64,000 bases of DNA from CAZTDU01 sp050248795 (lineage in GTDB: Bacteria > Pseudomonadota > Gammaproteobacteria > Burkholderiales > SG8-39), in assembly GCA_050248795.1 (NCBI GenBank), contig JBFWRS010000013.1, positions 24,473-88,472 on the forward strand, written 5' to 3'. This document shows positions 8,669 to 16,972 of the stretch, piece after piece. The notes beneath the pieces were generated by a model that worked only from the letters and a program-made list of their open reading frames with translations, was not told the origin of the DNA and did not search any database. The position numbers and the translations under genes are program-made. Numbering within the stretch: position 1 is the first letter of the stretch; each line of letters opens with the position of its first letter.

Positions 8669-9687
8669 GCTGGCTGCGGCAGAACCTCTTCTCCGGCTGG
8701 CTGAATTCGATCGCCACGCTGGCGATCCTGTGGTTCGCCTGGCAGCTGGTGCCGCCGTTCATCGACTGGGCGTTCCTCGAGGCGGTGTGGCAGGGCGGCC
8801 CCGCGGCCTGCCGCGAAGCAAAAGGCACCGGCGCCTGCTGGGCGTTCATCGGCGAGAAGCACCGCTTCATCCTCTTCGGCACCTACCCGTATGCGGAGCA
8901 CTGGCGGCCCGGCCTCGGCATCCTGGTGATGCTGGCGCTGTACGCCGTCAGCGCGATGCGGCGCTTCTGGCGCCCGCTGCTGGCGCTGTACTGGGCCGCG
9001 GGCCTGGCGCTGGTCGGCGTGCTGATGTGGGGCGGCGTGTTCGGTCTGCCGTACGTCGAGAACGAGCGCTGGGGCGGCCTGATGCTGACGTTGATCCTCG
9101 CCACCTTCGGCATCGCTTTCGCCTTTCCGCTGGCCATCCTGCTGGCGCTCGGACGGCGTTCGGAGCTGCCGCTGGTGAAGGGATTCTGCGTCGGCTACAT
9201 CGAGCTGATCCGCGGCGTGCCGCTGATCAGCCTGCTGTTCATGGCCTCGGTGATGCTGCCGCTGTTCCTGCCCGAAGGCGTGACCATAGACAAGCTGCTG
9301 CGGGCGCAGATCGCGATGATCCTGTTCGCCGCCGCGTATCTCGCCGAGGTGGTGCGCGGCGGCCTGCAGGCGATCCCGCGCGGGCAGTACGAGGCCGCCG
9401 ATGCGCTCGCGCTTTCCTACTGGCGCAAGACCGCGCTCATCATCCTGCCGCAGGCGCTGCGCATCTCGATCCCGCCGCTGGTGAACACCTTCATCGGTTT
9501 CTTCAAGGACACGTCCCTGGTGGTGATCATCGGGCTTTTCGACCTGCTGACCTCGATCAAGGTGTCGCTGCAGGAGCCGGCGTGGTCCGGCTTCGGCGTC
9601 GAGGCCTATCTCTTCGCCTCGCTGGTGTACTTCGTCTTCTGCTTCGCCATGTCGCGCTACAGTCAGGGTCTGGAGCGCCGTGCCTGA
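8665..9687 (+). CDS. aapM: Amino-acid ABC transporter permease AapM
   Basis: A 340-residue permease, the partner of AapQ. The N-terminal half has extra helices around an insert with paired cysteines (GGPAACREAKGTGACW), a feature of AapM/BztC-type subunits; the C-terminal core has the EAA loop YEAADALALSYWRKTALIIL. Its ATG lies in an ATGA overlap with aapQ, and its end overlaps the ATPase gene by 8 bp, so the operon is very compact. Together with AapQ it forms the heterodimeric membrane channel for L-amino acids. Confidence 0.92.
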   Translation: MSWLRQNLFSGWLNSIATLAILWFAWQLVPPFIDWAFLEAVWQGGPAACREAKGTGACWAFIGEKHRFILFGTYPYAEHWRPGLGILVMLALYAVSAMRRFWRPLLALYWAAGLALVGVLMWGGVFGLPYVENERWGGLMLTLILATFGIAFAFPLAILLALGRRSELPLVKGFCVGYIELIRGVPLISLLFMASVMLPLFLPEGVTIDKLLRAQIAMILFAAAYLAEVVRGGLQAIPRGQYEAADALALSYWRKTALIILPQALRISIPPLVNTFIGFFKDTSLVVIIGLFDLLTSIKVSLQEPAWSGFGVEAYLFASLVYFVFCFAMSRYSQGLERRA

Positions 9688-10447
9688 CGCGCGCACCGAC
9701 ACCCCTGCCGGCGACGCGATGATCGAGCTCGTCGGCGTCAACAAGTACTTCGGCGCCTTCCACGTGCTGAAGAACATCGACTTGAGCGTCGGCCGCGGCG
9801 AGAAGATCGTCGTCTGCGGGCCGTCGGGTTCCGGCAAGTCGACGATGATCCGGCTGATCAACCGCCTGGAGAAACACCAGTCCGGGCGCATCGTCGTCGA
9901 TGGCATCGAGATGCACGACGACCTGAAGTCGGTGGAGGCGATCCGCCGCGAGGTCGGCATGGTGTTCCAGCAATTCAACCTGTTCCCGCACCTGACGGTG
10001 CTGGAGAACCTGATGCTCGCCCCGGTGTGGGTCAGGCATGCGCCCAGGGCCGAGGCGAAGGTGCTGGCGATGCAACTGCTGGAACGCGTGCGGATTCCCG
10101 AGCAGGCGGACAAGTACCCGGCGCAACTCTCGGGCGGCCAGCAGCAGCGCGTCGCCATCGCGCGGGCGCTGGCGATGAAGCCGAAGGTGATGCTGTTCGA
10201 CGAGCCGACCTCGGCGCTGGACCCGGAAATGATCAAGGAAGTGCTCGACGTGATGATCGAGCTGGCGCGCGAGGGCATGACGATGCTGGTGGTCACGCAC
10301 GAGATGGGGTTCGCGAAGACCGTCGCCGACCGCGTCGTGTTCATGGACCAGGGCGAGATCGTAGAGACCGCGAAGCCGGAGACGTTCTTCGAATCGCCGC
10401 AGACCGACCGGGCGAAGCTGTTCCTTTCGCAGATCCTGGGGCATTGA
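9680..10447 (+). CDS. aapP: Amino-acid ABC transporter ATP-binding protein AapP
   Basis: A 255-residue ABC ATPase. Walker A is GPSGSGKST (about residues 50-58), Q-loop VFQQFNLFPHLTVLEN, signature LSGGQQQRVAIARAL, Walker B VMLFDEPTSALDP, and the H-loop THEMGF. This is the GlnQ/AapP subfamily that powers polar amino-acid uptake from the cytoplasmic face. GTG at 9680 overlaps aapM by 8 bp; an internal ATG at 9719 would remove 13 residues and would also give a complete domain, so the start is not certain. It ends the aap operon and faces the converging gene at 10473. Confidence 0.93.
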   Translation: MPDARTDTPAGDAMIELVGVNKYFGAFHVLKNIDLSVGRGEKIVVCGPSGSGKSTMIRLINRLEKHQSGRIVVDGIEMHDDLKSVEAIRREVGMVFQQFNLFPHLTVLENLMLAPVWVRHAPRAEAKVLAMQLLERVRIPEQADKYPAQLSGGQQQRVAIARALAMKPKVMLFDEPTSALDPEMIKEVLDVMIELAREGMTMLVVTHEMGFAKTVADRVVFMDQGEIVETAKPETFFESPQTDRAKLFLSQILGH

Positions 10448-10472
10448 GCCGGGATCGCGGCCCGGGCGCCGC

Positions 10473-11249
10473 TCAGCGCTTCGCGCACCTCACGTGCTGG
10501 CGCAGCCAGGCCGCCTCGCGCGCCATGGCGTGCTTCGTGGCGATCTTCTCCTCGGGCGTCTGGTCGGGGCGGAAATCAAACGCCCGCCGCGCCATCGGGT
10601 ACATCTGCATATCGGTCGTCACGCCCCGCTCCCACAGCAGGTAGAAGGCGCGGCCGCCGACGATGCGGCGCAGTTCGAAGTCCGCATCGCCGATGAGGAA
10701 CAGCACCGGCGCGCGGATCTTCTGCACTTCGGGCGCAACCGAGAAAAGCTGCTGCGGCTCCGCCGCGTTCGGGTTCTGGAAGTGTCCGTACCAGGAGACG
10801 ATCGCGGCGACATCCCGCGGGCGCTTCGCGGCCAGGCGCAGCGCGAAGTACGGGCCGCGCGACTTGCCCACCATGCCCACCGGCCCCTTGCATGCGTCGG
10901 CGCGCTTCAGCAGCGCATCGAGCGCGGCTTCGACCGCGTCCTCGGTTTCCGGGTAGTGCCGATCCGGCCAGCGCTCGATCAGGTTGCCGGACAGCCAGTC
11001 CGGCGCGAGCACGAGGAACCCGGCGGCGGCAAGCGCCTTCATGTGCGTGCGGTCCACGTCCTCGAAGCCGCGCTTGGCGTGGATGTACAGCACGGGCGGC
11101 CACGGCGCCTTTCCGGCAGGCTTCGCGACCTCGATCGGCGTTTCCACGCTGCCGTGGCGCAGTACCGACTGGTCGTTCGCGAGCGCGGACAGCGCGGTGA
11201 GCGCGAGGCAGCTCGTCAGCAGCGCACGCAGCAGGTTCGCAGCAGGCAT
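10473..11249 (-). CDS. Secreted dienelactone-hydrolase-like alpha/beta hydrolase with altered active site
   Basis: A 258-residue protein with an alpha/beta-hydrolase fold and a signal peptide (MPAANLLRALLTSCLALTAL, cleaved near SALAND). The nucleophile elbow reads GMVGKSRGPYFAL, so the nucleophile is Ser rather than the Cys of classical dienelactone hydrolases. The Asp motif GDADFELRR is present. Where relatives carry the catalytic His (typically A-H-H-A-F-D), this protein has MARRAFDF, i.e. Arg. The start is uncertain: ATG at 11255 forms an ATGA overlap with the AEC gene, but the GGGAG SD is better spaced for ATG at 11249. It is the third gene of the lgt-AEC-hydrolase run. Function unknown; it may be an inactive or unusual member. 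Confidence 0.7.
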   Translation of the reverse strand: MPAANLLRALLTSCLALTALSALANDQSVLRHGSVETPIEVAKPAGKAPWPPVLYIHAKRGFEDVDRTHMKALAAAGFLVLAPDWLSGNLIERWPDRHYPETEDAVEAALDALLKRADACKGPVGMVGKSRGPYFALRLAAKRPRDVAAIVSWYGHFQNPNAAEPQQLFSVAPEVQKIRAPVLFLIGDADFELRRIVGGRAFYLLWERGVTTDMQMYPMARRAFDFRPDQTPEEKIATKHAMAREAAWLRQHVRCAKR

Positions 11250-11251
11250 GT

Positions 11252-12190
11252 TCATCTCCCTTCCAGCGTCACCATCACGGCCGATACGGTCAGCAGCGAC
11301 AGCGCGGTGGACAGCACCGCGCCGCAGGATGTTTCCAGTTCCAGCGATTTGTAGCGCTGCGCCAGTACGAAAGCCGACGCGCCCAGCGGCAGGCTGGCGC
11401 CGACCACGGCCACTTTCGCCCACAGCGCGTCCAGCGGCACCAGGTGGAATGCCAGCGCCGCCATGATCACCGGATGCACGATGAGCTTCAGCGTCACGCT
11501 AGGCCAGCTTGCCGCCATGCCTGCGCGGATGCTCTGCCGCGACACGAACACGCCGAGCGCGAACAGCGCTGCCGGGCCCGCCGCGCCGGCCAGCAGGTCG
11601 ACGAAGCGCGACGCAGGAACCGGCAGCGCGATGCCTGCCGCGACCAGCGCGATGGCGACGCCGATCGGCCAGATCAGCGGGCTCTTGAGTACGCCGAGGA
11701 GCGCCAGCGCGATTCCCCTGGCGTGCGAGGCGTGCCTGCCGTCGTACAGTTCCAGCAGCACGATGCCGGCGGCGAACAGCATGACGTTGGTGGCCACCGT
11801 CGCCATCGCCACCGGCAGCGCCGCGGCTTCGCCGTACGCCACCGTCACCAGCGGGATGCCGAGGTAGCCGGTGTTGCCGAAGGAAGCGTTCAGTGCGCGC
11901 ATGGTGTTCTCCTGGCCGCTGCCGTGCGCTGCGACCAGCGACAGCACGAAGCCGAGCGCGGCACAGGCGAGCGTGCCCGCGACGACGACGCCGAGGAACG
12001 GCCAGTTGAGGATCTCCCCCAGGCTGCCGCGCGACACCGCGGCGAACAGCATCGCCGGCAGGGCGAAGTAATAGACGAACTGGTTCAGCGCATCGCTCGA
12101 TTCGGTGCCGACGATGCCGGCCTTGCCGGCGAGGTAGCCGCACAGCACCAGGCCGAACACCGGGATTACCGCGGAGACGATCGGGTCCAT
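11252..12190 (-). CDS. AEC family (auxin efflux carrier) transporter
   Basis: A 312-residue membrane protein with about ten hydrophobic segments. It begins MDPIVSAVIPVFGLVLCGYL and has the AEC-type ASFGNTGYLGIPL motif near residue 105, where small residues and Asn/Gly break the helix. Bacterial members such as MdcF-like permeases move malonate or other organic acids; some are regulators. The start overlaps the end of lgt by 25 bp and its stop overlaps the hydrolase start, so the three genes are probably co-expressed. Substrate unknown. Confidence 0.85.
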   Translation of the reverse strand: MDPIVSAVIPVFGLVLCGYLAGKAGIVGTESSDALNQFVYYFALPAMLFAAVSRGSLGEILNWPFLGVVVAGTLACAALGFVLSLVAAHGSGQENTMRALNASFGNTGYLGIPLVTVAYGEAAALPVAMATVATNVMLFAAGIVLLELYDGRHASHARGIALALLGVLKSPLIWPIGVAIALVAAGIALPVPASRFVDLLAGAAGPAALFALGVFVSRQSIRAGMAASWPSVTLKLIVHPVIMAALAFHLVPLDALWAKVAVVGASLPLGASAFVLAQRYKSLELETSCGAVLSTALSLLTVSAVMVTLEGR

Positions 12191-12939
12191 GCATAGAGGG
12201 CGATGCCCGCGACGATCATCGGCACGCACAGCCACTGGCCCATGCTGAGGCCGAGCGCGAGCAGGCCGAGGAAATCGTCCGGTTCGCGGAAGTACTCGGC
12301 GGCGAAGCGCAAAGAACCGTAGCCGGCGAGGAACACCGCCGACACCTGCGCCCGCGGCCGCGGCCGCGACGAGAACCACCACAGCAATGCGAACAGCGCC
12401 ACGCCCTCGAGCGCGAACTGGTAGAGCTGCGACGGGTGCCGCGGCAGGCTGCCGGCGCCGCGGAACACCATGCCCCAGGCCACGTCGGTGGTACGGCCCC
12501 ACAACTCGCCATTGATGAAGTTGCCGAGCCGCCCGGTGGCGAGCCCCAGCGGCACCAGCGGCGCGACGTAGTCCATCAGCCGCCACCAGTCGATTTTCCG
12601 CGTGCGCGCGTAGAGCGCCATCGCCACGAGCACGCCGATGAGCCCGCCGTGGAACGACATGCCGCCCTGCCAGATGGCGAAGGCTTCCAGCGGATGCGCG
12701 AGGTAGTACGCGGGCTTGTAGAACAGCACGTAGCCCAGGCGCCCGCCGGCGATGACGCCGACGACGCCGAAGAACAGCAGGTCGTCGAGTTGCTCGCGCC
12801 GGATCGGCGCGAGTCCCTGCGCGATGCGGCGTCGTCCGAGCCACCAGAAGGCGCCGAACGCGGCGAGGTACATCAGTCCATACCAGCGGATGGCGATCGG
12901 TCCGATCGCGATCGCAACCGGGTCGATTTGAGGATGCAT
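12166..12939 (-). CDS. lgt: Prolipoprotein diacylglyceryl transferase
   Basis: A 257-residue integral membrane enzyme that moves a diacylglyceryl group from phosphatidylglycerol onto the lipobox cysteine of prelipoproteins. The start MHPQIDPVAIAIGPIAIRWY matches the family N-terminus. Key motifs are present: the HGGLIG loop containing the essential His (about 103) and GRLGNFINGELWGR with the essential Arg/Asn/Glu. Seven hydrophobic helices are visible. No good SD precedes the ATG. It is divergent from ilvD across a 40-bp gap and overlaps the AEC gene downstream. It would process, for example, the lipoprotein-type proteins encoded at 15655, 33433 and 38802. Confidence 0.96.
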   Translation of the reverse strand: MHPQIDPVAIAIGPIAIRWYGLMYLAAFGAFWWLGRRRIAQGLAPIRREQLDDLLFFGVVGVIAGGRLGYVLFYKPAYYLAHPLEAFAIWQGGMSFHGGLIGVLVAMALYARTRKIDWWRLMDYVAPLVPLGLATGRLGNFINGELWGRTTDVAWGMVFRGAGSLPRHPSQLYQFALEGVALFALLWWFSSRPRPRAQVSAVFLAGYGSLRFAAEYFREPDDFLGLLALGLSMGQWLCVPMIVAGIALYAWTRSSPR

Positions 12940-12979
12940 CAGCACGGTAGAATCGAATTCTAGACTCTGGGAGGCAGAC

Positions 12980-14656
12980 ATGTCGTACAACCGGCGCAGC
13001 AGACTCATCACGCAGGGACCCGCACGCTCGCCGAACCGCGCGATGCTGCGCGCGGTCGGCTTCAAGGACGGCGATTTCGACAAGCCCATCGTCGGCGTCG
13101 CCAACGGCCATTCGACGATGAATCCCTGCAACGCCGGCATCCAGCCGCTGGTGGACCGTGCGATGCGCGCGCTCGAGGCATCCGGCGCCAAGCCGCAGGT
13201 ATTCGGCGTGCCGACCATCACCGACGGCATCGGCATGGGCACCGAGGCGATGAAGTACTCGCTGGTCTCGCGCGAGGTGATCGCTGATGCGATAGAGACT
13301 TCGGTCAACGGTCAGGCCATGGACGGCGCGCTGGTGGTCGGCGGCTGCGACAAGAACATGCCCGGCGGCATGATGGCGCTCGCGCGCATGAACGTGCCCG
13401 GCATCTACGTCTACGCCGGCACCATCAAGCCCGGCAGGTGGAAGGGCAAGGATCTGACCATCGTGTCGGCCTTCGAGGCGGTGGGTTCGTTCACCGCGGG
13501 CAAGATGAGCCAGGCGGATTTCATCGGCATCGAGAAGAACGCCTGTCCCTCGGTCGGCGCCTGCGGCGGCATGTACACCGCGAACACCATGTCCTCGTCC
13601 TTCGAGGCGCTGGGCATGAGCCTGCTCGGTTCCTCGCAGATGGCATCGCCGGATGCCGAGAAGGCGGATTCCGCCGCCGAGTCCGCGAAAGTGCTGGTAC
13701 AGGCGATCCGAGCCAACCTGCGGCCGCGCGACATCATCACGCGCAAATCCATCGAGAACGCGGTGGCGCTGGTGATGGCGACCGGCGGTTCCACCAACGC
13801 GGTGCTGCACTACCTGGCGATTGCATCGGCCGCGGGCGTGAAGTGGACCATCGACGATTTCGAGCGCGTGCGCCGCAAGGTGCCGGTGCTGTGCGACCTG
13901 AAGCCCTCGGGCCGCTACGTGGCGGTGGATTTCCATCGCGCCGGCGGCGTGCCGCAGGTGCTGAAGATCCTGCTTGCCAATGGCGTGCTGCACGGCGACT
14001 GCATGACCATCCACGGCAAGACCATGGCGCAGATGCTGCGGGGCGTGCCGTCGCGACCGCGCAAGGACCAGGACGTCATCCGTCCGTGGTCCAAGCCGAT
14101 CTACGCCCAGGGCCACCTCGCGATCCTGAAGGGCAACCTGGCGCCCGAGGGCTGCGTGGCGAAGATCACCGGACTGAAGAATCCGGTAATCACCGGGCCG
14201 GCGCGGGTGTTCGATTCCGAGGTCGCCTGCATGAAGGCGATCATGGCGCGGCGCATCAAGCCGGGCGATGTCATCGTCATACGCTACGAAGGCCCTAAGG
14301 GAGGCCCTGGGATGCAGGAGATGTTAGCGCCCACTTCTGCGCTGATTGGCCAAGGTTTGGGGGAGTCGGTCGGCCTGCTGACCGACGGCCGCTTCTCCGG
14401 CGGCACCTGGGGCATGGTGGTCGGGCACGTCGCGCCTGAGGCCTACGCGGGCGGCAACATCGCGCTGGTGAAGGAGGGCGACTCCATCACCATCGACGCG
14501 AGAAAGCTGCTGCTGCGCCTGAATGTGCCGGCGAAGGAATTGGCCGCGCGCAGGAAGAAGTGGCGCGCGCCCAAGCCGCGCTATACCAGCGGACTGCTGG
14601 CGAAGTACATGAAGCTGGTGTCCACGGCGTCCAAAGGCGCCGTGACCGACAAGTAG
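12980..14656 (+). CDS. ilvD: Dihydroxy-acid dehydratase
   Basis: A 558-residue enzyme of valine, leucine and isoleucine synthesis, dehydrating 2,3-dihydroxy-3-methyl acids to 2-oxo acids in the cytoplasm. The three cluster-binding cysteines are visible: C50 in HSTMNPCNAG, C123 in GGCDKNMPGG and C195 in CPSVGACGGMYT, the pattern of [2Fe-2S] IlvD. The C-terminal motif GRFSGGTWGMVVGHVAPEA includes the catalytic serine region. SD GGGAGG lies 6 bp before ATG. It is divergent from lgt, and ends 6 bp before the converging DUF924 gene. Confidence 0.97.
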   Translation: MSYNRRSRLITQGPARSPNRAMLRAVGFKDGDFDKPIVGVANGHSTMNPCNAGIQPLVDRAMRALEASGAKPQVFGVPTITDGIGMGTEAMKYSLVSREVIADAIETSVNGQAMDGALVVGGCDKNMPGGMMALARMNVPGIYVYAGTIKPGRWKGKDLTIVSAFEAVGSFTAGKMSQADFIGIEKNACPSVGACGGMYTANTMSSSFEALGMSLLGSSQMASPDAEKADSAAESAKVLVQAIRANLRPRDIITRKSIENAVALVMATGGSTNAVLHYLAIASAAGVKWTIDDFERVRRKVPVLCDLKPSGRYVAVDFHRAGGVPQVLKILLANGVLHGDCMTIHGKTMAQMLRGVPSRPRKDQDVIRPWSKPIYAQGHLAILKGNLAPEGCVAKITGLKNPVITGPARVFDSEVACMKAIMARRIKPGDVIVIRYEGPKGGPGMQEMLAPTSALIGQGLGESVGLLTDGRFSGGTWGMVVGHVAPEAYAGGNIALVKEGDSITIDARKLLLRLNVPAKELAARRKKWRAPKPRYTSGLLAKYMKLVSTASKGAVTDK

Positions 14657-14662
14657 GCGGCC

Positions 14663-15196
14663 TCAGAAGCCGGAGCCGGGCTGCTTGAGGAACTCGATTT
14701 CCTCGGGCGTGCTCTGGCGCCCGAGCGCGGCATTGCGATGCGGGAAGCGGCCGAAGCGCTTGACGATCTCCCAGTGCTTCACCGCCCACTCGTAGTTGGC
14801 ATGCCCCTTGAAGAGTTCCAGCGAACGCTCCTGGTCGGCGAGCACTTCCGAATGCTCGAACGGCAGGTAGAAGAACAGCTGCTGCGCCGCGGGCAGCGCC
14901 AGATGCCAGCCCTGGTCGACCGCGTGCCGGGCTGCGGCCAGCGCCTGCGGGTCGGTGGCGAATGCCCGCGCCTCGCCGCGAAACATGTTGCGCGGAAACT
15001 GGTCGCAGACGACCACATAGGCGAGGCAATCCCGCGGCCGGGTGCGCCAGGCCTCGAGCCGGCCGGCGAGGGCGTCGTCCCACAGCGACAGGAAGCGGCT
15101 GCGGATCTCGGCGTCGAAGCCCGGGTTCTTCTCGAACCATTCCTTGCGCATGGCGTCGCCGCGAAACCAGAACGAAAGCACGATTTCGGTGTCCAT
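14663..15196 (-). CDS. DUF924 family protein
   Basis: A 177-residue soluble all-helical protein. The family's features are clear: an early LSFWFRGDAMRKEWFEKNPG block, the core CDQFPRNMFRGEARAFATDP, and FFYLPFEHSEVLADQERSLE followed by HANYEWAVKHWEIVKRFGRF near the C-terminus. DUF924 proteins are widespread in proteobacteria, resemble TPR folds, and have no established function. The gene converges on ilvD with only 6 bp between the stop codons and is divergent from the small cytochrome c gene. Confidence 0.88.
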   Translation of the reverse strand: MDTEIVLSFWFRGDAMRKEWFEKNPGFDAEIRSRFLSLWDDALAGRLEAWRTRPRDCLAYVVVCDQFPRNMFRGEARAFATDPQALAAARHAVDQGWHLALPAAQQLFFYLPFEHSEVLADQERSLELFKGHANYEWAVKHWEIVKRFGRFPHRNAALGRQSTPEEIEFLKQPGSGF

Positions 15197-15257
15197 GGGG
15201 TGGATGATGCCTCAAGTGATCCCCGGCTCCGTCACCGGGGTGCCCTCGGGGGACGGC

Positions 15258-15285
15258 TTGCAAGAAAGCCCTGTTCCGGTAGCAT
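15258..15285 (+). promoter_or_regulatory. Candidate sigma70 promoter for the cytochrome c gene
   Basis: TTGCAA at 15258-15263 and TAGCAT at 15280-15285 are separated by 16 bp, upstream of the cytochrome c ATG at 15312 and its SD (AGGAGAG). Each hexamer matches the consensus at four of six positions. A separate GC-rich hairpin (CCCCGG at 15221-15226 with CCGGGG at 15235-15240) sits earlier in this divergent gap. Prediction only. Confidence 0.4.
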
Positions 15286-15311
15286 CCGCGCATTTCCAAT
15301 CAGGAGAGAAG

Positions 15312-15629
15312 ATGAAGACGATCACGATGTCGGCGCTGCTCGCGGTTGCGGGGTCGCTGCTTGCACTGCCTGCGGCGGCCAGTGACGCGCTTGCCAAGAA
15401 GCATTCCTGCGTGGCCTGCCACGTGGTCAAGGGCGCCAAGACCGTAGGCCCGACCTATGCCGACGTGGCGAAGAAGTACGCCGGCCAGAAGGGAATTGAG
15501 GCCAAGCTGGTCGAGAAGGTCAAGAAGGGCGGTTCGGGCGTGTGGGGCCAGGTGCCCATGGCGCCGAACCCGAATGTACCGGATGCGGACCTCAAGGCGC
15601 TGGTGAGCTGGATCCTGAGCATCAAGTAA
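15312..15629 (+). CDS. Small class I cytochrome c (c551/c552 type)
   Basis: A 105-residue periplasmic monoheme protein. A signal peptide (1-23, ending PAAAS) precedes a heme-attachment motif CVACH at C33-H37. The Met ligand is in VPMAPNPNVPDADLKALVSW near the C-terminus, the arrangement of cytochromes c551/c552/c8, small electron shuttles for respiratory oxidases or reductases. SD AGGAGAG precedes ATG by 5 bp. The branched-chain transporter binding protein starts 25 bp downstream, but the functional link is not obvious. Confidence 0.92.
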   Translation: MKTITMSALLAVAGSLLALPAAASDALAKKHSCVACHVVKGAKTVGPTYADVAKKYAGQKGIEAKLVEKVKKGGSGVWGQVPMAPNPNVPDADLKALVSWILSIK

Positions 15630-15654
15630 GTTCCCCTACTTCCCGGAGACATCC

Positions 15655-16902
15655 ATGCAGCACACCAAGCTCGGATTGACCCTGCTTGCGGCCTCGATCG
15701 CCCTGGTCGGCTGCGGCGAACAGAAGAAGCCAGAACCGCCGAAGCCGCAGGCAGCAGCCCCGAAGCCGTCCGCACCGCCGGCACCCCCGCCAGCGATCGA
15801 AATCCGCATCGGCCACGCCGCGCCGCTCACAGGCGGCATCGCCCACCTGGGCAAGGACAATGAGAACGGCGCCCGCCTGGCGATCGACGAGGCCAACGCG
15901 GCGAACATCAGCATCGACGGCAAAGCGGCGAAGTTCGTGCTTCTGGGCGAAGACGACCAGGCTGATCCCAAGGTCGGCACTACGGTGGCGCAGAAGCTGG
16001 TCGACGCCAAGGTCAACGGCGTCGTCGGGCACCTGAATTCCGGCGTGTCGATCCCGGCGTCGTCGATCTACAACGGCGCGGGCGTGCCGGTGATCTCCGG
16101 CTCGTCGACCAACCCGCAACTCACCGAACAGGGCTTCAAGGGCCAGTTCCGCGTCGTCGCGCGCGACGACCAGCAGGGCCCCGCGGTGGCAAGCTACCTC
16201 GCCGCCACCAGCAAGCCGAAGCTGGTCGCGGTGATCGATGACGCCACCGCGTACGGCGAAGGCATCGCCAACGAGGTGGAGAAGACGCTGAAGGCCGCCG
16301 GCATCGCCACGCTGCCGCGCGAGAAGGGCACCGACAAGACCACCGACTGGAAAGCGGTGCTGACCAAGCTGAAGGGCAAGAGCCCGGACGCGATCTTCTA
16401 CGGCGGCATGGATGCCACCGGCGGCCCGCTGATCAAGCAGGGCCGCGAGCTCGGCATCAAGGCGGTGTTCTCGTTCGGCGATGGCGCCTGCACCGACAAG
16501 ATGACCGAGCTTGCCGGTGAAGCGGCGGAGGGACTGCTGTGCTCCCAGGCCGGCATCCCGCCGCAGGCCGCGGACAAGAAGTTCACCGAGGCCTACAAGA
16601 AGAAGTTCAACGCCGATCCGATCCTCTACGCGCCGTTCACCTACGACGCCGCGAACCTGCTGATCGAGGCGATGAAGAAGGCGAACTCCGCCGAGCCGGC
16701 AAAGTACCTGCCGGAGCTGGCGAAGATCAGCTTCAAGGGCGCGACCGGCGCGATCGAGTTCGATGCCAAGGGCGACCGCAAGGACGCCGAGATCACCATC
16801 TTCACCATGAAGGGCGGCAAGATCGAGCCGGTGGCGGTGATCAAGGGCGACAAGACCATCCCGTTCGCCGAGTTCGTCGGCGGCGCGGCGCCGAAGCAGT
16901 AG
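15655..16902 (+). CDS. Branched-chain amino acid ABC transporter binding protein (lipoprotein-like)
   Basis: A 415-residue type-I periplasmic binding protein of the LivJ/LivK class. The N-terminus has a signal with lipobox LVGC (C19), then a Pro/Ala/Lys-rich linker (about 22-48) before the folded part IEIRIGHAAPLTGGIAHLGK. Typical LivJ motifs follow, e.g. GVVGHLNSGVSIPASSIYNG and DDATAYGEGIANE. In a Gram-negative cell such a lipoprotein would be anchored in a periplasmic leaflet. It is followed by a hairpin terminator and then livH, so the binding protein is probably made in excess of the membrane parts, a common pattern for ABC importers. Confidence 0.92.
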   Translation: MQHTKLGLTLLAASIALVGCGEQKKPEPPKPQAAAPKPSAPPAPPPAIEIRIGHAAPLTGGIAHLGKDNENGARLAIDEANAANISIDGKAAKFVLLGEDDQADPKVGTTVAQKLVDAKVNGVVGHLNSGVSIPASSIYNGAGVPVISGSSTNPQLTEQGFKGQFRVVARDDQQGPAVASYLAATSKPKLVAVIDDATAYGEGIANEVEKTLKAAGIATLPREKGTDKTTDWKAVLTKLKGKSPDAIFYGGMDATGGPLIKQGRELGIKAVFSFGDGACTDKMTELAGEAAEGLLCSQAGIPPQAADKKFTEAYKKKFNADPILYAPFTYDAANLLIEAMKKANSAEPAKYLPELAKISFKGATGAIEFDAKGDRKDAEITIFTMKGGKIEPVAVIKGDKTIPFAEFVGGAAPKQ

Positions 16903-16924
16903 CCGGCACGCGAGCGTTTCAGAG

Positions 16925-16950
16925 AACGGCACCCTCGGGTGCCGTTTTCG
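16925..16950 (+). terminator. Hairpin terminator/attenuator between binding-protein gene and livH
   Basis: AACGGCACCC (16925-16934) pairs with GGGTGCCGTT (16937-16946), followed by TTTTCG. The hairpin is compact and U-tailed. It lies 22 bp after the binding-protein stop and 23 bp before livH, so it is likely partial, setting a lower level for livHMGF. Confidence 0.7.
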
Positions 16951-16972
16951 ATTCTGCTAGGCTTCCCCGCGC

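Noticed and set aside
12191..14116. The AEC permease frame extends upstream by 640 codons through lgt and opposite ilvD.
   Set aside because: The AEC family starts at MDPIVSAVIP; the rest overlaps lgt in another frame and ilvD in antisense.
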